Of a stretch of DNA of 64,000 nucleotides, positions 49,385-60,479 are shown one piece after another. The translations under genes and the position numbers were made by a program. How positions within the stretch are numbered: the first letter of the stretch is position 1; each line of letters begins with the position of its first letter. Origin of the DNA: Crocodylus rhombifer (taxonomy: Eukaryota > Chordata > Crocodylia > Crocodylidae). Location: contig JAVSML010001068.1 of the NCBI GenBank assembly GCA_038503035.1, forward strand, positions 417,591 to 481,590. Reading direction: 5' to 3'. The notes under the pieces were generated by a model. The model was not told where the DNA came from and did not search any database. It worked only from the letters and a program-made list of their open reading frames with translations.

Positions 49385-50012
49385 CAGGAGCAGATCCAGG
49401 ATTTCCCAAAGGGGAGTCTAGGCGTTGCAACCCTCACTTCAGGGGTGGCTATATCCCCTGCTCCCAGACTCATCTGTGCACACCAGTGCAGGCATACCAT
49501 GCCACGAGAGTTCTCCAAGGACTTTTAAAGTCCCTAAAGCTGTGAAAAGTCCTTCCTCCCTTCCCCTTGCCAAGGTGGGCACACCCCACCTCCCCTGTTG
49601 GTGGCTACTGATTTGTCCACTATTTAGGGGCTAGGTAGGGGCTGGGCTCAGCAGGGCATGGGACAGCAGCAGCAGCAGCCAAAGCCTAGTGGGAGAGTAG
49701 TTCCCTCCACCCTGCCAGGTCCCCAGGGGAAGGGGAATTCCCACCCATCTCTGCTGCCGCTGTCCCCTTTCCAGCTAAGCCCAGCGCTACAACAGGCATG
49801 AATGGCATTTGTGCTTCCCCCACTTCTGGGACAGTGAGGAAAGTGACAGCCAGGGGAGGTAGGGAAGATGGGTATGCCTCAGAGCAGAAAGGGAAGGGGG
49901 GTGGGGTTTACCTGCTTTAGGGACTTTACTCAGAGGCTCCTGTGGTGTTGTCCAATCCAAAAGGAGCGGGGGGTGCAGCTGTACCACCGCACCCCCTCTG
50001 GATCTGCCTGTG
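49385..50012. mobile_element. hAT-like MITE with 8-bp target duplication
   Basis: The left end CAGGAGCAGATCCAGG and the complement of the right end CACAGGCAGATCCAGA are inverted repeats in register. AAAGCAGC (49377-49384) and TAAGCAGC (50013-50020) form a target duplication with 7 of 8 bases equal. Internal arms pair perfectly over 14 bases: AAAGTCCCTAAAGC at 49527-49540 with GCTTTAGGGACTTT at 49914-49927. No transposase; the frames in it are palindrome by-products. Confidence 0.85.
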
Positions 50013-50287
50013 TAAGCAGCCTGGCAATGATATAAAGAACTAAAGATAAACACAAGTGTGTGAACACTGGAAAAAATCCATGAACCACAGTGTAAAGCAG
50101 CAGCAAATACAAGAATGAAGCAAACAGAACCAAATGCTAAAGATCACAAAGTTGTCATCTGCATGCAGTACACAACTATGACAGGACTGCACATGTCTCT
50201 GCTACACACAGAAGGCACTGCTAACCCTGTGACAGCAAAAACTAGGATTCCTGGTTGTCACATTTGCTGATGCATTTTGCATGATAG

Positions 50288-51701
50288 CCACAGTCACAAC
50301 ATGGTTCCCATCTTCAAAAAAGGAAGGAAGGAGACCCGGGAAACTATAGGCCAGTTAGTCCTACCTCAATCCTGGGTAAGCTTTTCAAGAAAATTATCCT
50401 GGCACATATCCACGAGGGGCCAGCAGGGGAGATTATATTTAGGGGCAACCAACACGGGTTCATTAGAGGCAGGTCCTGTCAGACCAACCTGGTGGCCTTC
50501 TATGACCAGATCACCAAATCCTTAGATGCAGGGGTAGCAGTGGACATTGTCTTCCTGGACTTTAGGAAGGCCTTCGGCACTGTCTCTCACCCCATTCTCA
50601 TTAAGAAACTGGGGGACTGTGGTGTCGACACCTACACAGTCAAATGGGTTGCTAACTGGTTGAGGGGCCACACCCAGAGAGTGGTGGTGGATGGGTCATT
50701 TTTGACCTGGAGGGATGAGGGCAGTGGGGTTCCACGGGGCTTGGTCCTTGGGCCTTCACTGTTCAACATCTTCATCAGTGACTTGGACAAGGGGGTAAAG
50801 AGCACCCTGTTCAAATTTGCTGATGACACTAAGATGTGGGGGGATGTGGGCATGCTAGAAGGAAGGAATAGGCTACAATCAGACCTGGACAGGTTACAGG
50901 GGTGGGCAGATGAGAATAGGATTCAACACCGACAAGTGCAAGGAGAGGCACCTGGAGAGGAAGAACCAGCACCATACCTACAGGCTGGGGAACTCCTTTC
51001 TCATCAGTGCAGAGGCAGAAAAGGATCTTGGAGTTATCATTGATGCCAAGATGAACATGGGCCGGCAGTGTGGGGATGCAGTCAGGAAAGCCAACCGCAC
51101 CTTGTCATATATCCACAGATGCATCTCAAGCAGATCGAAGGAGGTGATACTCCCCCCTCTATGCAGCACTGATCAGGCCGCAGCTGGAGTACTGCATCCA
51201 GTTCTGGGCTCCACACTTCAGGACTGATGTGGACAACTTGGAGAGGGTCCAGAGGAGGGCCACTCGCATGATTGGGGGCAGCAAGACAGGCCCTACGAGG
51301 AGAGGCTACGGGACCTGAACCTGTTCAGCCTCCACAAGAGAAGGCTGAGGGGGGATCTAGTGGTCTGTTACAAACTAGTCAGAGGGGACCAGCAGGCACT
51401 GGGGGAGTCCCTGTTCCCCCGAGCACTACCAGGAATGACTAGAAATAATGGTCACAAGCTGGCAGAGGGTAAATTCAGATTAGATATCAGGAGGCGCTAC
51501 TTTATGGTCAGGGCAGCTAGGATCTGGAACCAACTTCCAAGCAAAGTGGTGCTGGCTCCTACCCTGGGGATCTTTAAGACAAGGCTAGACAATCACCTCG
51601 CTGGGGTTGTTTGACCCCAGTACTCTTTCCTGCCATGGCAGGGGGTCGGACTTGATGATCTGCTCAGGTTCCTTCTGACCCTACTAACTATGAAACTATA
51701 A
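50288..51701 (+). mobile_element. CR1 LINE, 5'-truncated, plus strand (1.4 kb)
   Basis: Begins at the RT fingers (MVPIFKKGRKE) and ends with the CR1 terminus (CAGGTTCCTTCTGACCCTAC, CTATGAAACTATAAAC). It covers RT and the C-terminal region. It is the best preserved CR1 copy of the window by open-frame length. Confidence 0.94.
50295..51614 (+). pseudogene. CR1 ORF2 remnant with intact FADD box
   Basis: The 183-codon piece at 50492-51043 has motif A (VFLDFRKAFGTVSHPI, with G where CR1 usually has D in AFD), [20 protein letters not shown] and an intact FADDTK catalytic box. Further pieces at 50910-51227 (HTYRLGNSFLISAEAEKDLG) and 51360-51614 (FRLDIRRRYFMVRAARIWN ... LAGVV) complete the thumb and C-terminus. 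Frameshifts near 50340, 50940 and 51180-51360 break the frame, so it is inactive. The endonuclease and N-terminal parts are missing. Confidence 0.9.
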
Positions 51702-53643
51702 ACTCCTGACCAGAGTATACACATTTTTTCTCTTTTCTACAACAACTGTCTTTCCAAATTAGTGGAACAGGCACTGGAGTTCATATGGATCAAAAGCAAG
51801 CAGGTGGTGCAGGAAAGTGCAGCTGCAGCAAGGAGGAAGTTGATCATGTTGCTGACAGTCTATGACAAGAGAAAGACTGGTCTACTTTTTATGGGTACAC
51901 CAGAGAGGAAACAGGGTGCAGAGTCGCATCCAACTTCACCCTTAAAGGAGACAGCTATATATGAGGTGTCTCTTCTCTCAAGCTGAGGGTGCTACAAATT
52001 CCAATAGAAGTATCTCAGCAGGCAGCAGGGTGACCCAAGCCCTTCTGTGCCAGCTAACACGTAAGTGCTTGGAGGAGTTTGTAGCAAGTTACCACCACTG
52101 TGCATATGTCCTGAACTCTCCTTAAGGCATAGCCTCAGAATGCGGAGTTTCCATCCAGCACCACTCAAGACAGGTCACCTCTCTAGCCTCAATGCTTCAC
52201 TGCCTTTCGGAGCAATTATTTGGTCTGATACATTTGCTTCACTTAAAAATCCTCAGTTCCTGGATGATTGAAAGCCAATTTAAGGCCAACTTTGCTAGGC
52301 AAAGTTCACCATACGTAGTAGTATTTCTCTCAATTTAATCTTGCCTTATTCCTCATCTACTTTTATGGGTATCCTAAAATGCTATTTCTAGAGTACAGAA
52401 GGAAGCTGAGTCACAGTTGTATTTATTTGAAGTCACAGCGTTAATGATGCCAGATGATAATTAGCACTTTTGGTACAAGGAGAGGGATATTCACAACTCA
52501 TTGCACACAAGATGTGTACACATTAGTCTCAGTAGGATTTACGTGTTAGTTCCCTGTGCACTGAGATGAGAACAACGCCTAAAACATCTTTAGCTTTCCA
52601 AGGCTAAAATCAGGTTGTTTTTTCCCCCTCAAAACACATGGAAATAGTCTAATCTAGTTATGCATAACATCTGTTTGTAGGCACAGAATCAGATCTATGA
52701 ATATTACAGAGCACTAGTCCATTTGGTCACAATTAATTACCATAATTTAATAATACCTGCTATTTATACAGTATGAAACACCTGCAGGAAATATTCTGTA
52801 ACATATAATAATGATCAGTGTATCATCTTTATTTTTTTTATTCTGTTTAAAGCAATTTTTCTAGCAGAGAAAGATTTAGGTCAGCTTACATAGTTTATGG
52901 CTAACAACTAGTTCAACTGAAAATTTTCCATGGGATGCATATGTTGTTGGCAGGTTAACATTTGCCCAAAGGGGCCTCTGATGAAATGAGGATTTCAGTT
53001 TCTATCACTGCCAGTCCCATAACCTTAACCTTCATAACCATGCACTCAAAATATTCACAGTAATGAAAACAAATAGTACTGCCACCACCCCAAAAAATCA
53101 ACAGTAATAGAGACCATGAAGCTGAGCAGTGGAAATATTCCAGTCTTGAACTCTTTTGAGACATCACTTTAGGCTTTTGTTTTCAAATGTCATTAGTGGC
53201 TTTCTGTTGAGCACCTGCTTTGTACACTGAATCTGTACTGTTAAAGGATTCCAGCTTTGACCTCATGCTCTTTTCTGAGAATTTTACATTCTTGCTCCCT
53301 CTGGTATTCTGCAAAATCACATACAAATATCCCTACCTATTCCTTTCCAGGACATTTTTTTCAGCACTTCTCATCACATGTAGCAAACAAAGTTACTTAA
53401 TAATAAAAAGACACTGTGCCAGACTTCCTTACGACAGAACTTTGATATATAAATACTTTTACCTCTCTTTGGCATGAATGCCAGATAATTCATAGATTCA
53501 ATACTTTGGTGAAGGGAGGACCCCTCCCCATCCCTTTAAATCAGTCAAAAGAAAGCTAAATGCCTACAGCTTATGTTTGCCAAATAATGCAATATCAGAA
53601 TCTGGAAGAGGCATGCCCCGTGTGACATACTGAAAACAGCTGT
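51702..53643. other. Unassigned DNA
   Basis: No gene or named repeat. The open frames are short and lack domains. Confidence 0.5.
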
Positions 53644-53645
53644 TA

Positions 53646-54230
53646 CAAGTTTCCCTCGCTTTACGTGGGTTCTGTATGTGCAAATTTGCTTTTATGAGAT
53701 GACCCTTTTTATACCAAAAATTCGTTGTACGTGAGGTAAATTCACTCTTATGCGATCAGCGTGGTGGAAGCCTGCAGTCAGCTGTTTTGTGCGGTGCACT
53801 GTGGGAGTGACATGCACCAAAATATAGTCTCTTGTGAGGATCTGTGCTCCTCACTCGTTGTCTGCAACACGTGTTTCTGAACTTGCCATTCCCATTATGG
53901 CTTCTAAGTGTCCCACTAGCTTATCTCCTACCCCTCTCCCTGGTCCATCAATGAAGTGCAAGAGAACTTCACTAACATGAACACCTTTCACCGCCCTCTC
54001 TTCAAACCAACTAAACATTCACCACCACCCTGTGCTTGTGTGTACTGTCTGCTGTTGGCGAGTACCAAAATTGTCTTGTAAAAGTGGTAGAAGTGGGTCT
54101 GGGGGTCAGTACAATCAAGGTCTTGGAACATATTCCCATTCATTACATTGTAAAGTGGGTTCCCTTTATGTGAATTTGAGTTATCCACCATATTCCAGGA
54201 ATGCATGTACAGCATAAAGTGAGAGAAACC
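53646..54230. mobile_element. Tc1/mariner-pogo-like MITE with TA flanks
   Basis: The left end (CAAGTTTCCCTCGCTTTACG) and the complement of the right end (GGTTTCTCTCACTTTATG) match with a 2-base offset; TA stands on both sides (53644-53645 and 54231-54232). Subterminal phrases such as GTGGGTT, TTTTATGAGATGA and GTGAATTTGAGTTATC fit a Tigger-type element. No transposase: the 61- and 75-codon frames inside are not similar to one. Confidence 0.75.
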
Positions 54231-54991
54231 TACAATTCCACATGGCCAAAGATACTAGCTTCTCACATAAACCAAAACATCAACATAAAAATCAACTAAC
54301 TTCTCACATAAACCAAAAAGTTCAAAAGCGGGAGTTCAGCTTCATCCAGATTACTCATTCATAACAGTGCCTCCATGTGCACATACACAAGTGATGGCCA
54401 TTAACTTCTAAGACACAAGCTCCTCATTTTAAGATTAAAGACATAAACATCACTCTACTAGTCATTATCCTTAACATGTAGAGATGTTTTCAAGTCAAGA
54501 ACTAGAAGCTGGGACTCACCAAGTAACAAATTCCTGACAGATGCAATTAGCTGCAATGGAGAAAAGTGCTAAGCAACATCACACTTTTCTCAAAGTTGCA
54601 GTTAACTTTTTCTCAAAATTTCATTTAAATAATGTAAAATATAATGATGCAATACAGTTGCATAAAAACATTCATAAATCTAAAAATGCAAAGTTAGCAT
54701 AACTGGTACAATGAGGTCTGTTAGATATTCCAGTCGCTCTGAAACAACACTGCACAGGGTTGGTGACTACAAACTGTTCCCATTCACATCTCAGCAGGGT
54801 GCAGCATACTCTTAAGGCAGCATATCAACATGATTAACTAGCTCACTGCTGAATAAATGTGCAGAAGAGCAGGAATGGTCATATTGTAAATATCTGCACA
54901 ATGTGGTATGTCTCCCATCTCATTCTGCTGCAAATGTGGATAGAACCTGGGCTGTACACAAAGCATGGGAAAGTAACAGCACTTGCCATTA
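54231..54991. other. Spacer with a short direct repeat
   Basis: CTTCTCACATAAACCAAAA occurs twice (about 54259 and 54300), 41 bases apart. Otherwise nothing recognised. Confidence 0.55.
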
Positions 54992-54999
54992 CCCAATCT

Positions 55000-55240
55000 A
55001 GTGGTTCTCAACCCTTTTAGGCTCAAGACACCCTTTGGAAAGTGCTAGTTCTTAGCTTTCACTCATTTTTTCACTACAGAAAAATAACAGAGCAATTATT
55101 TTGTTGACAAACTCAGAAAGACCATGACAAGGACAGAATGTTTTTAACACTGTGGATTCCTATTTGAAATCTTTGGATTTAACTTATGAGTCATCTTCCG
55201 ACACCTAAGGTTACATGACAATCCAGCTGAGAATCCCTGA
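55000..55240. mobile_element. hAT-like MITE (CAGTGGTTCTCAACC type)
   Basis: The left end AGTGGTTCTCAACCCTTTT and the complement of the right end (TCAGGGATTCTCAGC) are inverted. Flanking octamers CCCAATCT (54992-54999) and TCCAATCA (55241-55248) agree at 6 of 8 positions, as an aged hAT duplication would. 241 bases, non-coding. Confidence 0.75.
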
Positions 55241-55248
55241 TCCAATCA

Positions 55249-56384
55249 AATGCCTGTAGCTAGTCAAAGAAATACTGCATGGTGAACCCATGAAGGACCA
55301 ATTTCCCTTCTTAGTTAAATCAGTGCAATGTGGTCCCTGCTCAACCTCCTCCCTCCCCCTGAAAACATCTGTAAGATTGAAGAAGGGAGAATCTTTAGGT
55401 TCAGTAGCCTTCAAAAGTTAGGTAATTGTCCAAGTCATCATGTTTTCTGTGATGTAGGTAAAGCATTCTTGGTCTAAAAGATGTAGATTTAGCAGGATTT
55501 TTTTTCTGTTTTGACTGTAATTACTGTACCAAACTCACCAAAGGCAATTTTCTTCTTAACAGGCAAGCAGTCTTTCAAATGCATGTGCATAGCCCACCCA
55601 CGGCATCCAATCATTATGACATATTCCTTTGGGATTTGTCACAGGGCAAAATTCTGCTTTCTACACCCTTGGGTTCAGCTTCCATTGACTGCACCATGAG
55701 TTTTGCCTGTTTCTTGGAAGTAGCTAGATATAATCCTGAGTAATATCTAAAAGGAGTCATTAGAATCCACTGTCAAATATGCAGCAGTTTCATAAAGATG
55801 TTGCCGCCTGTTGAATTACGGACCGCTGAATTAGTCTTTTTTGATATATCATTTCATAACATTTTAAAGGTCCAACGTACAATCTCTCAATAGCCAAACA
55901 AGGTCATATCTCCCCCACCCCCTTCCTTGCCAAATCAATTTTGTTTGAAGCAGGAAAATGAATCATTCTTCCCTTCCAACCTCTCTCCTCCCCAATCTCT
56001 AATGTTTCTGGGCTTCTCAGACTCTTGTTTGGTCCTAGATCAAAGCAAGATAAAAGTGAATTAGAGATTTGTTTAATCTGCTATTCACATCTGACAAGAG
56101 ATGTGCTCCCCGTTATCCAGTGCCAAATTAGTTGCTGCATTTTGTTTCACTACATTTGGGAGTAAAATGGTATACAATGTATTTGCCAAAAATAACAACA
56201 TGTTATTTAAACTGGGTAAATATTTTACATGCTTTTGCAAATAAGGCAGAAAGTCTGCACAGACAAAGGAATGGCAAGAATCAAAAGTGCATTGCATTGT
56301 GGGTGGCATGTGTGTCTTCATTCAAACTGACACAGTGACACAGAGGGTGGAGTTGTCAAGGGCAGCTAAGTGAATCGTTTTCAC
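55249..56384. other. Unassigned DNA
   Basis: No gene or repeat recognised. Confidence 0.5.
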
Positions 56385-56462
56385 AGATTTCATAGACTTT
56401 CGTAGACTTTAGGGCTGGAAGGGACCTCAAAAGATCATTGAGTCCAGCCCCCCACCCAATAA
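56385..56462 (-). mobile_element. CR1 3'-terminal fragment, minus strand
   Basis: Plus strand TTAGGGCTGGAAGGGACCTC is the complement of the CR1 terminus; only about 75 bases remain. Confidence 0.9.
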
Positions 56463-57659
56463 ATAGTTTTCATCTATTAGGTTTCAAAAAGAAATCCTCC
56501 AATTATTTTTTGCTCATAAAAATCTTTCATTAAAAATGGCCATGTCTTTTCACCCCAGTCTCTTTATCCTTCTCCTTCTCCTTATCATCATCAATGAAGG
56601 CAGGAGAAGGAAGAAGGGAGAAAGGCAACAAAAGTGCAAGAGACAGTGGAGGCCATCTTTAGCATTTCAAACATGAGCAGTTCACCTAAGAACGTAGAAG
56701 TGAAGGCCTGTGCTGAGACACCAAGGCAGGCTATCAAGCAGATACAAGCGAAAGTACTGGCAGAGGTGTAGCTTGCCTGTACTGTGCCCTGGAAAATAAG
56801 CTCACCCTAGCAGCTGAACGATTGGCAGCTACTCCTATGCTATGTGCCACTGGTACTACTCTGCCCTCCCAGCTGCTGGAGCCAGAGCCAGAGCTACTGC
56901 AGGAAAGGTACAGGGTGTAGGACAGGATGGGGGTGAGATGGGCGGGTGAGGTGCCCCTTATCTCTATTGTAGTGCCACACCCCCTTTACTCCATACTTAG
57001 AGCTCATACCCCACTTGCCCAGAGTTATGCTGAGAAATGGTGACCTTTAGTTTCTTCTGACAACAGGATCAACATTCTGAGAGAAGAATTGGACTATGCG
57101 ATAGATTTTCCAGCTGACAAAACTGATTAGGTCCCATTGAAAAGCCTTGCAATTTGTCAATAAGTTTTGACATAGTTTTACATTTGGTCTTCTAATTGTC
57201 CCTGCAGGGAATCCCATAACCTTTAAGTCCTATGTGCACGCTATCCATAGCATTTGCAGAAACTAAGTGAATACAGCTTCGTGGGTCATATACACTGCCA
57301 ATATATCCTCTTTTAAAATTTGTAAATCATCAAAAGTGTCATTTTAATAAAATCATCTAATAAAATCTCCATGATTCATCAGTCTGCATGTGGGTGGGTA
57401 TTTAGTTTTCTGTGAATGTTCAGTTTTCAACTTTTCAGTTGCATTGTTTAGATCTGAGTGGAGACATAGGTCACATTACAAGTCAAGGAATAGAGTCAAC
57501 ACCAAAATTATACCTTGGAATAGGTTTTATGGTACAAATAATTATGCATTCAAAATTTGCTTTTGTACGCATAATGTTCTCATTCTGTTAATGTGTCAGT
57601 CTGGAAAGTGGTTCACCAAGAAATTGGTTCCACTATGACACTGTTGGAAAGCCACATAC
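56463..57659. other. Unassigned DNA
   Basis: A purine-rich stretch (56590-56660, GGAGAAGGAAGAAGG words) and AT-rich DNA. No gene recognised. Confidence 0.5.
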
Positions 57660-57935
57660 TGGCCACATCTACACATACATTAATGTGCCATAATTATGGC
57701 ACATTAAATTAGTACCTGTTAAGTTAGAGCCTGTTAGTACCTAATAGCAGGTAGTAACTTAATGCACTGTAATTGGCACTACTGCACAGTACCGCCAACA
57801 CACATTTTTATGTGACACTAATGCACAGTAGATTAATTCTGCACATTAGTGCATTAGCATAGTTTTCACCATGGTGCACTAATGCTCAGTAGAATTAGTC
57901 TACTGCACTTCTAGCATCTTGTGTAGATGTGCCCA
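57660..57935. mobile_element. MITE with TGGGCACATCTACACA ends
   Basis: The left end TGGCCACATCTACACATAC and the complement of the right end TGGGCACATCTACACAAGA agree at 14 of the first 15 bases. Near-palindromic ACATTAATGTGCCATAATTA words fill the subterminal parts. 276 bases, non-coding. Flanking octamers do not match, so the target duplication is lost or the borders are a few bases off. Best preserved member of the family also seen at 22.9 and 46.1 kb. Confidence 0.65.
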
Positions 57936-58329
57936 CAGAGATGAAAACAGTTGAAACAAATTAAGCATATTATGCTGGTTAAAGCCAATTACCTACAATT
58001 AATTTGCTGGTTGCCACAGCATCATCCAGTGAGTACCATGTAGAACTGGATGTGAAACTGAAGGGGGAGACGGGTTCAGGTAAGCTGTAAAGATTTGCAG
58101 AAGGGCAGGCAACCTTAGCAGAAGAAGTTCACTCAGACTTTGAGGTTGCTCTCAATTCGGAATATGCAAAAAAAACCCAAAAACCCAAAAAACCAACGCA
58201 TGGTATTATAAGTAGAAAAAGTGTGAAAGACTAAAAGCTTGGGAGCATGTAGTGAAAGTCAGTAACTCCCTACTAGAGAGGCCATGGTGACAGACTGCAA
58301 AAGAGACCTGCCACTGAAGGCAAGGGAGC

Positions 58330-58720
58330 AGAACTGACCAAAACACAGGGCCTGTAATGGAGTGACCAAGTCATAGACAGTTGGTCAGAGTGGAACACGC
58401 TTGGTCAGGGGTTACTGGTGTAAACCAAGGTCAAGCCATGGATCAGTCTGAGTCAGGGACATCAAGCCAAAGGTCAAGACAAGGTCCTGGTCAGGACAAG
58501 CAGTTTATCCAGCCTGGGAGGTATAAGACAGAAACTGGAAAGATCTGAAACAAGAACAATGAGGAATACATAAAAAAGTCCAGAGGTTCAGAGCGGACAG
58601 GTTTAGAAGTTTCAATCAGGCCAGAGGCACAGCAAGATGGGCTCAGTTCACATAGCAGTGTGGGACTTTCACCTGAAGGATGACTCAGCCTCATTGTCTC
58701 ATTTCCTCCAGCTAGACCCT
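58330..58720 (-). repeat. Possible LTR-like U5 region
   Basis: A plus-strand series of GGTCAG, AGCCAAAGGTCAAGACAAGG and AGTCAGGGAC words has the same style as the minus-strand LTRs at 15.9 and 22.1 kb. No ends or promoter boxes were fixed. Confidence 0.3.
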
Positions 58721-58751
58721 AGCACCAAATCCGCTCCAGCTGGGTCATGAC

Positions 58752-59150
58752 CAGGAATGGGCAAAGTCCGGCCCAGGCTCACATAGGACTCCATTTCCCA
58801 GCAGCTCCTGCCCACGTGGCTGCAGTCAGTTTTCATGTAGACCCCAGAAGCGGTGGAGCTGTGGCAGCACGAGGCCAGGGTTTCCATGGAGACCAGCCCC
58901 AGGAGCACTGGCAGGGAGCGCAGCTGGACAGGGAGCTGATCCAGGGCTGGGATCTTGCAGCCGTGACAGCATGGTCCAGAGCTAGGGCAGAGCTGCGATC
59001 TGCTGCCTGCACACCCTGGCCCAGCTGCGCACCCTGCCAGCAATGCTGGGGCTGGTCTCCATGGAAAATCTGGCCCCATGCTGTCACAGCACCAGTGCTC
59101 CTGGGGTCTCCATAGAAACCAGCTGCAGTAAAGCAGACAGGGGCTAAGGT
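58752..59150. mobile_element. Foldback hAT-like element, GC-rich
   Basis: Left edge CAGGAATGGGCAAAGTCCGG is typical of vertebrate hAT termini (CAGGGGTGGGCAAAC type). A perfect 21-bp inverted repeat pairs 58881-58901 with 59047-59067 (core TTTCCATGGAGACCAGCCCC), and pairing continues outside it. The right terminus expected from the left one was not found, so the element is truncated or its end has drifted. The opposing open frames of 111-164 codons mirror each other and are palindrome artefacts. Confidence 0.6.
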
Positions 59151-59359
59151 GAAATGAAGTCTGGTCACCAGCCGGATCTGCCACCTTGCTCATGCCTCGG
59201 CTTGACTCATTACATGTTCAGCCAAATTCTCTGGGAGAATTTCTGATAGCGTCCTGCCACACACTAGTAACATAATTAAAGGCAGTGGGGGGAATGGGCA
59301 AGGGCTGCCTTTCAGAAGATAGGGGAGTGGATGTATAAAGGGTGTAGAAAAGCTGTAGA

Positions 59360-59740
59360 GAGCCCGGTGAAGGATAATGAAAAAGGTTAGGGTGCTGGGG
59401 CACATGTCTTATGAGCAGAGGCTGAGGGAACTGGGCTTATTTAGTCTGGAGAAGACTGAGGGGGGATTTGATAGCAGGCTTCAACTACCTGAAGGGGGAT
59501 TCCAAAGAGCTAGACTGTTCTCAGTGGTGGCAGATAACAGAACACGGAACAATGGTCTCAGGTTGTAGCAAGGGAAATTTAGGTTAGATATTGGGGGGTG
59601 GGGAACTGTCTCACAAAGAGGGTAATAAAGCACTGGAACAGGCTATGTAGAAAGGGTGGCTGGGATGGGTCTGGTCCTGCTTTGAGCAAGGGTCTGGACT
59701 AGATCCCTTCCAACTCTAATTTTCTATAATTTCATAGAGA
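59360..59740 (+). mobile_element. CR1 LINE 3' fragment, plus strand
   Basis: Encodes the C-terminal CR1 block (MSYEQRLRELGLFSLEK) with later stops and ends with CTAGATCCCTTCCAACTCTA and TTTCTATAATTTCATAG. It is 5'-truncated and carries an internal deletion (GGGGGATTTGATAGCAGG followed early by the NNGLRL block). Confidence 0.9.
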
Positions 59741-59970
59741 GAGAAAGACCTACCACAAAGGATTTTCTGATTCTTTTCAAGGTCTCATGTAACCGCTAGA
59801 AGTGACTGAAATGAGGGCTCCTGCCTTTGAATGTGCTCTCTGCAGATATCTGCTCTTAACTTCTGTGCCTGGATCCCAGACAAGTGTCAGGTGCTTGGTG
59901 TTCCTAACTCTCGCACCTGAAGCTGAGACAGGCCTGGGCATCAGTAAAATGAGAGAAGTGTGCTGAACAG

Positions 59971-60471
59971 TAGGGCTGTGTGAAATTTCTCCCGATGTTT
60001 CATTTTGAAGTTGTTTTGATGCATTTTGAGGTCGAAACAGCAAAATTAAAATGAAACAAAAGCCTTTGAAACAGCTTTGAAACAAAACAAAGGCACTTGA
60101 AATGTTTCAAAAGTTTCTAAATGTTTCAAGTTTCAAAGCTAGGCTTACTGGCTTCAGTGCTGGTCCCAGCCAGCAGCAGCAGCCTCCTGTCATTCGGCAA
60201 GCAGATCAAGGGCTGCGGGGGCTGTGCTGGACAACTCCAGAGGTGCGGGCCCCCAGTCTGTCTTTTGGATTACAGGAGGCTGGTGCTGCCAGCACCGATC
60301 TTCCCAGCACTGGGTGGGTGAAACAAAATGGCATCAAAACAGCAAAATAGTTTTGACGAAATGAAACGGAACAGTGCTTTCAAAACAAGACAAAACTCGA
60401 AACGAAACACTGTTCCACTGAAACCTCAACATGGAAGTCAAAGCAGAACAATGCTGTTTTGCACAGCCCTA
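59971..60471. mobile_element. hAT-like MITE with TAGGGCTGTG ends and perfect 8-bp duplication
   Basis: Left end TAGGGCTGTGTGAAATTTC; complement of right end TAGGGCTGTGCAAAACAGC. CTGAACAG flanks both sides exactly (59963-59970 and 60472-60479). Subterminal parts are full of GAAAC/GTTTC words, the middle is GC-rich. 501 bases, non-coding. Same terminal decamer type as the foldback elements at 30.8 and 32.0 kb. Confidence 0.93.
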
Positions 60472-60479
60472 CTGAACAG

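Noticed and set aside
58699..59193. Overlapping frames of 111-164 codons on both strands
   Set aside because: Produced by the foldback structure of a GC-rich MITE.
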